Below, piece by piece: positions 6,651-8,429 of a DNA stretch of 8,429 nucleotides. How positions within the stretch are numbered: the stretch's first letter is position 1; every line of letters starts with the position of its first letter. The notes below the pieces were generated by a model that did no database searches, had not been told where the DNA came from, and saw nothing but the letters and a program-made list of their open reading frames with translations. The position numbers and the translations under genes were made by a program. Source of the stretch: Thermus sp. JCM 17653 (GTDB lineage: Bacteria > Deinococcota > Deinococci > Deinococcales > Thermaceae); assembly GCA_001311585.1 (NCBI GenBank), contig BBBN01000064.1, positions 1 to 8,429 on the forward strand, in the 5' to 3' direction.

Positions 6651-7129
6651 CTAGAGCGCCTTACGGATGGCCTCGGCGTCCTCCTCGCGGTAGCCGTAAA
6701 GGGTGACCTCCAGGGTGTCCGGGGCCTTCTTGATCTCCTCCAGCATCGCCCGGGCCACCGCCTCCACGGGAAGCCCCCCCACCCCGGTGCCGAGGAGGGG
6801 AAAGGCCAGGGTCTTTAGCCTAGCTCCACCGCCTTTTCCAGGGCGCTTCGCGTGGCCTGGCGCACCGTTTCCAGGCTCGCGGGCTCGTCCCCCAGGACGG
6901 CGGCGTGGATGACGTAGCGCACGGGGAGGTTTCCCGCCCCCGTGACCGCCGCTTCCCCCACCCGGATCCTGCCGATGCGGTCGCATTCCTCCTGGATGGA
7001 AGGGCCGCCCTTCCGGAGGATGGCCCCCGCCACCCCCGCTCCCAGCTTCAGGTAGTTGTTGGCGGCGTTGACGATGGCGTCCCCCTGGAACTCGGTGATG
7101 TCTCCTTGGGCCACGCGGATTCGGGCCAT
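6651..7129 (-). CDS. Macro-domain protein, probable ADP-ribose binder (one frame break)
   Basis: Macro domains bind ADP-ribose and related nucleotides, and many remove ADP-ribose from proteins or O-acetyl-ADP-ribose. Motifs are [20 protein letters not shown] near the N-terminus, [14 protein letters not shown] (the glycine-rich loop, here GAG for the more usual GGG), [20 protein letters not shown] and [12 protein letters not shown] in the second phosphate-binding loop. One G is missing at about 6820 ([14 protein letters not shown] after repair); without it translation stops after VELG. Restored length is 159 aa, a stand-alone single domain. It resembles the T. thermophilus macro-domain protein of solved structure. 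Its target is unknown; it is divergent from the SDR/nrdR unit across 27 bases. Confidence 0.9.
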
Positions 7130-7143
7130 GCCTCATTTTCCCT

Positions 7144-7149
7144 TACAAT
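7144..7149 (+). promoter_or_regulatory. -10 element of the SDR-nrdR operon (leaderless type)
   Basis: TACAAT is followed by GGGCCTG and the ATG at 7157, a 7-base gap that would place the mRNA 5' end at the start codon. An in-frame ATG at 7148 lies within this hexamer and so is unlikely to be used. A weak TTCGGG at 7120-7125 could act as -35 with an 18-base spacer. Confidence 0.55.
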
Positions 7150-7156
7150 GGGCCTG

Positions 7157-7864
7157 ATGTCACGGGATCTTCTGGGCCTCGAGGGGCGGATCGTGATGGT
7201 GACCGGGGCCGGGCGGGGCTTTGGCCGGGCCATCGCCCACGGCTACGGCAGGAACGGGGCCACGGTGGTGGTGGTGGACCCGGACGTGGAGCTGGCCACG
7301 GGGGTGGCCTCGGAGGTGGAGGCCCTGGGGGCCACGGCCATCCCCATACGCGGGGACATGAGCGTGGTCTTGGACGTCACCAGCACCTTCGAAAAGGTGG
7401 AGGAGCTTTTTGGGCTTCTGGACGGTATCGTCCACGTGACCGCCGCCGAGAGCAAAACCCCCTTCGTGGAGCTTTTGGAGGGGGAGTGGTACGACCTCAT
7501 GAGCCAGGATGTGAAGTCTAGCCTCTACGTCCTCCAGCAAGGCCTCCGCCACCTGGCGGGGGGCGGGTTCGTGACCCTGGTCCTGCCCCCCGCCGTGCGC
7601 ATAGAGCCCCACACCCTCTCGGTGCGCAAGGCGGTGGAGGGCCTCATTGAGGGCGCGAGCCGCACCTTCCCGGGGGTGCGGGTGAACGGGGTGGTGCCCT
7701 CCCGCGATCCCGTGGGGGAGGCCCACGACCAGGCCCTGGTGCGGGCGGCCCTGGCCCTGGGGTCCATGGTGGCCGAGGGGGTGCGGGGGGTGGTCCTGGA
7801 GGTGCAACTCCCCGAGCCGCCCCTTTCCCCGGAGGTCTACGAGATGCTCCGGGAAGTGCCATGA
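7157..7864 (+). CDS. SDR-fold oxidoreductase-like protein lacking the catalytic tyrosine
   Basis: The 235-aa intact frame has the dinucleotide-binding TGAGRGFG (residues 16-23) and an acidic Asp41 after the second strand, which favours NAD(H) over NADP(H). Beyond that the short-chain dehydrogenase signature is eroded. The NNAG motif reads VTAA (94-97). The YxxxK active site reads TLSVRK (153-158) with no tyrosine, and no serine sits on the preceding strand (GGFVTLVLPPAVR). PG-x-V-x-T is replaced by VVPSRDPVG. The fold is clear but oxidoreductase activity is doubtful; a binding, structural or regulatory role is possible. The start is chosen from the -10 spacing. The stop shares ATGA with the nrdR start, so the two are translated together. 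There is no frame damage to explain the changes. Confidence 0.8.
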   Translation: MSRDLLGLEGRIVMVTGAGRGFGRAIAHGYGRNGATVVVVDPDVELATGVASEVEALGATAIPIRGDMSVVLDVTSTFEKVEELFGLLDGIVHVTAAESKTPFVELLEGEWYDLMSQDVKSSLYVLQQGLRHLAGGGFVTLVLPPAVRIEPHTLSVRKAVEGLIEGASRTFPGVRVNGVVPSRDPVGEAHDQALVRAALALGSMVAEGVRGVVLEVQLPEPPLSPEVYEMLREVP

Positions 7865-8322
7865 AGTGCCCCTACTGCGGCCATCCCGACACCCGGGTGG
7901 TGGACTCGAGGCCTTCCGATGAGGGGGCCGCCATCCGCAGGCGGCGAGAATGCCCCTCCTGTGCGCGCCGCTTCACCACCTACGAGAGGACCCAGCTGGA
8001 GCCCCTCATGGTCATCAAGCGGGATGGCCGCAAGGAGCCCTTCAACCCCGACAAGCTCCTTAGGGGCCTCCTCCTCGCCTGCGAGAAGCGTCCTGTAGAC
8101 CGGGAGGCCCTGAAGCGCTTCGCCTACACCTTCGAGGACCAGGTGCCCGGGCCCGAGATCCCCTCCGAGGAGATCGGTCTGAAGGCCATGGCCTTCCTTA
8201 GGGAGCTGGACCAGGTAGCCTACATCCGCTTCGCTTCGGTTTACCGGGAGTTTGACTCGGTGGAGCGCTTCATTGAGGAGATCCGCCACCTCTTTGGGGT
8301 TGACAAGGAGAGGGGGACTTGA
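7861..8322 (+). CDS. nrdR: Transcriptional repressor NrdR
   Basis: NrdR represses ribonucleotide reductase genes in response to ATP/dATP levels. The 153-aa frame is intact and of normal length. The N-terminal zinc ribbon has MKCPYC (Cys3, Cys6) and ECPSC (Cys31, Cys34), followed by RRFTTYER. The ATP-cone domain fills about residues 49-139, beginning VIKRDGRKEPFNPDKLLRGL and including FASVYREFDS. The start is fixed by the ATGA overlap with the SDR stop. I see no NrdR box or ribonucleotide reductase gene here, so its targets lie elsewhere. The -35 of the next promoter lies inside its last codons. Confidence 0.97.
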   Translation: MKCPYCGHPDTRVVDSRPSDEGAAIRRRRECPSCARRFTTYERTQLEPLMVIKRDGRKEPFNPDKLLRGLLLACEKRPVDREALKRFAYTFEDQVPGPEIPSEEIGLKAMAFLRELDQVAYIRFASVYREFDSVERFIEEIRHLFGVDKERGT

Positions 8323-8328
8323 TAGGAT
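8300..8328 (+). promoter_or_regulatory. Consensus-type promoter at the nrdR 3' end
   Basis: TTGACA (8300-8305), a perfect -35, is separated by exactly 17 bases from TAGGAT (8323-8328), 4 of 6 matches to the -10 consensus. The -35 and spacer overlap the last nrdR codons and stop. Transcription should start near 8335-8336, at the base of the hairpin described next. It is the strongest promoter visible in the window. Confidence 0.8.
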
Positions 8329-8335
8329 AGCTTTT

Positions 8336-8429
8336 GCTGCGCGGGCGAAAGCCCAAGCAGGGGGATCTTGAAAAGGGGAGAACGCAAGGTCAAAGCCAAG
8401 CGAACCTAACCCCCTTTGGGGGTGCTTTT
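8336..8429 (+). ncRNA. Candidate structured small RNA or attenuator leader (unidentified)
   Basis: Between the promoter and a terminator lies a 94-base segment with no ATG or GTG. CTGC (8337-8340) pairs with GCAG (8357-8360), enclosing GGGC-GAAA-GCCC (8343-8354). GATCTTG (8364-8370) pairs with CAAGGTC (8385-8391, one G-U) around a purine-rich 14-base loop. GGGGG (8360-8364) can alternatively pair with CCCCC (8410-8414), which is one strand of the terminator, so mutually exclusive folds are possible, as in riboswitches and attenuators. I matched it to no riboswitch, SRP, 6S or tmRNA pattern I know. A 13-codon TTG reading frame (8368-8409) lies inside it. It could be a free-standing RNA or the leader of the gene beyond the window. 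Confidence 0.5.
8409..8429 (+). terminator. Intrinsic terminator
   Basis: ACCCCC (8409-8414) pairs with GGGGGT (8418-8423) around a TTT loop, followed by GC and TTTT at the window edge. The T-run may continue beyond the window. It ends the candidate RNA or serves as its regulated terminator. Confidence 0.7.

Noticed and set aside
6905..7156. Upstream extension of the SDR frame to 6905
   Set aside because: The extra 84 codons are antisense to the macro-domain gene. The Rossmann fold starts just after 7157 and a -10 element immediately precedes it.
7160..7807. A 215-codon minus-strand frame opposite the SDR gene
   Set aside because: His/Gly/Pro-rich antisense of the SDR coding sequence with no recognisable domain.
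1..8429. tRNA, rRNA, CRISPR, prophage or transposon genes
   Set aside because: I looked on both strands for T-loop GGTTCRA patterns, regularly spaced repeats, integrase or transposase motifs and terminal inverted repeats, and saw none that hold up.

Overview
The window looks like chromosomal DNA from a member of the genus Thermus (Deinococcus-Thermus). The base composition is very GC-rich, with G/C at most third codon positions. Several products can be rebuilt almost residue for residue into proteins I know from Thermus thermophilus: a 206-aa short-form HisG, TrmH with Arg41, a 308-aa branched-chain aminotransferase and a 159-aa macro-domain protein. It is housekeeping and metabolic sequence; I see no prophage, CRISPR array, insertion sequence or defence island.

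Layout. Bases 1-578 are the 3' end of dprA (+). Bases 579-808 hold a dispersed repeat, a perfect GAAA-capped hairpin and the ilvE promoter region. ilvE (+, 809-1763) is followed by two small unrecognised helix-rich genes (+, 1753-1942 and 1944-2182). A compact minus-strand operon then runs dcd > cyclophilin lipoprotein > hisZ > hisG > trmH (5589 down to 2172). All of its junctions are 4-base ATGA overlaps except dcd/cyclophilin, which has a 3-base gap. Divergent from dcd is a lipoprotein gene (+, 5620-6467) with one putative Ig domain and a C-terminal dockerin/EF-hand-like calcium loop. A second copy of the dispersed repeat (minus) separates it from a macro-domain gene (minus, 6651-7129). Divergent from that gene is a degenerate short-chain dehydrogenase (+, 7157-7864), translationally coupled to nrdR (+, 7861-8322). 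The last 107 bases hold a strong consensus promoter, a compact folded RNA of about 94 nt and an intrinsic terminator.

How the genes relate. hisZ and hisG together form the hetero-octameric first enzyme of histidine biosynthesis. dcd and nrdR both concern deoxynucleotide supply, though they sit in different transcription units. trmH modifies tRNA, and ilvE makes branched-chain amino acids. Three genes (dcd, the lipoprotein, the SDR) have a -10 hexamer only 6-7 bases before the ATG, which implies leaderless mRNAs.

Data quality. Most genes between 1 and about 6,830 carry single-base frame breaks, about 15 in all. Nearly all are one missing G or C, mostly in a G/C run, and each is repaired by adding one base to give a full-length family member. 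I read these as sequencing or assembly errors, not pseudogenes, and give the full extent of each gene across the breaks. trmH, the cyclophilin gene, the SDR gene and nrdR read through cleanly.

The items most worth a second look are the RNA at the right edge, the two-copy repeat found just downstream of two unrelated genes, the SDR-like protein lacking the catalytic tyrosine next to nrdR, and the two unknown small genes behind ilvE.
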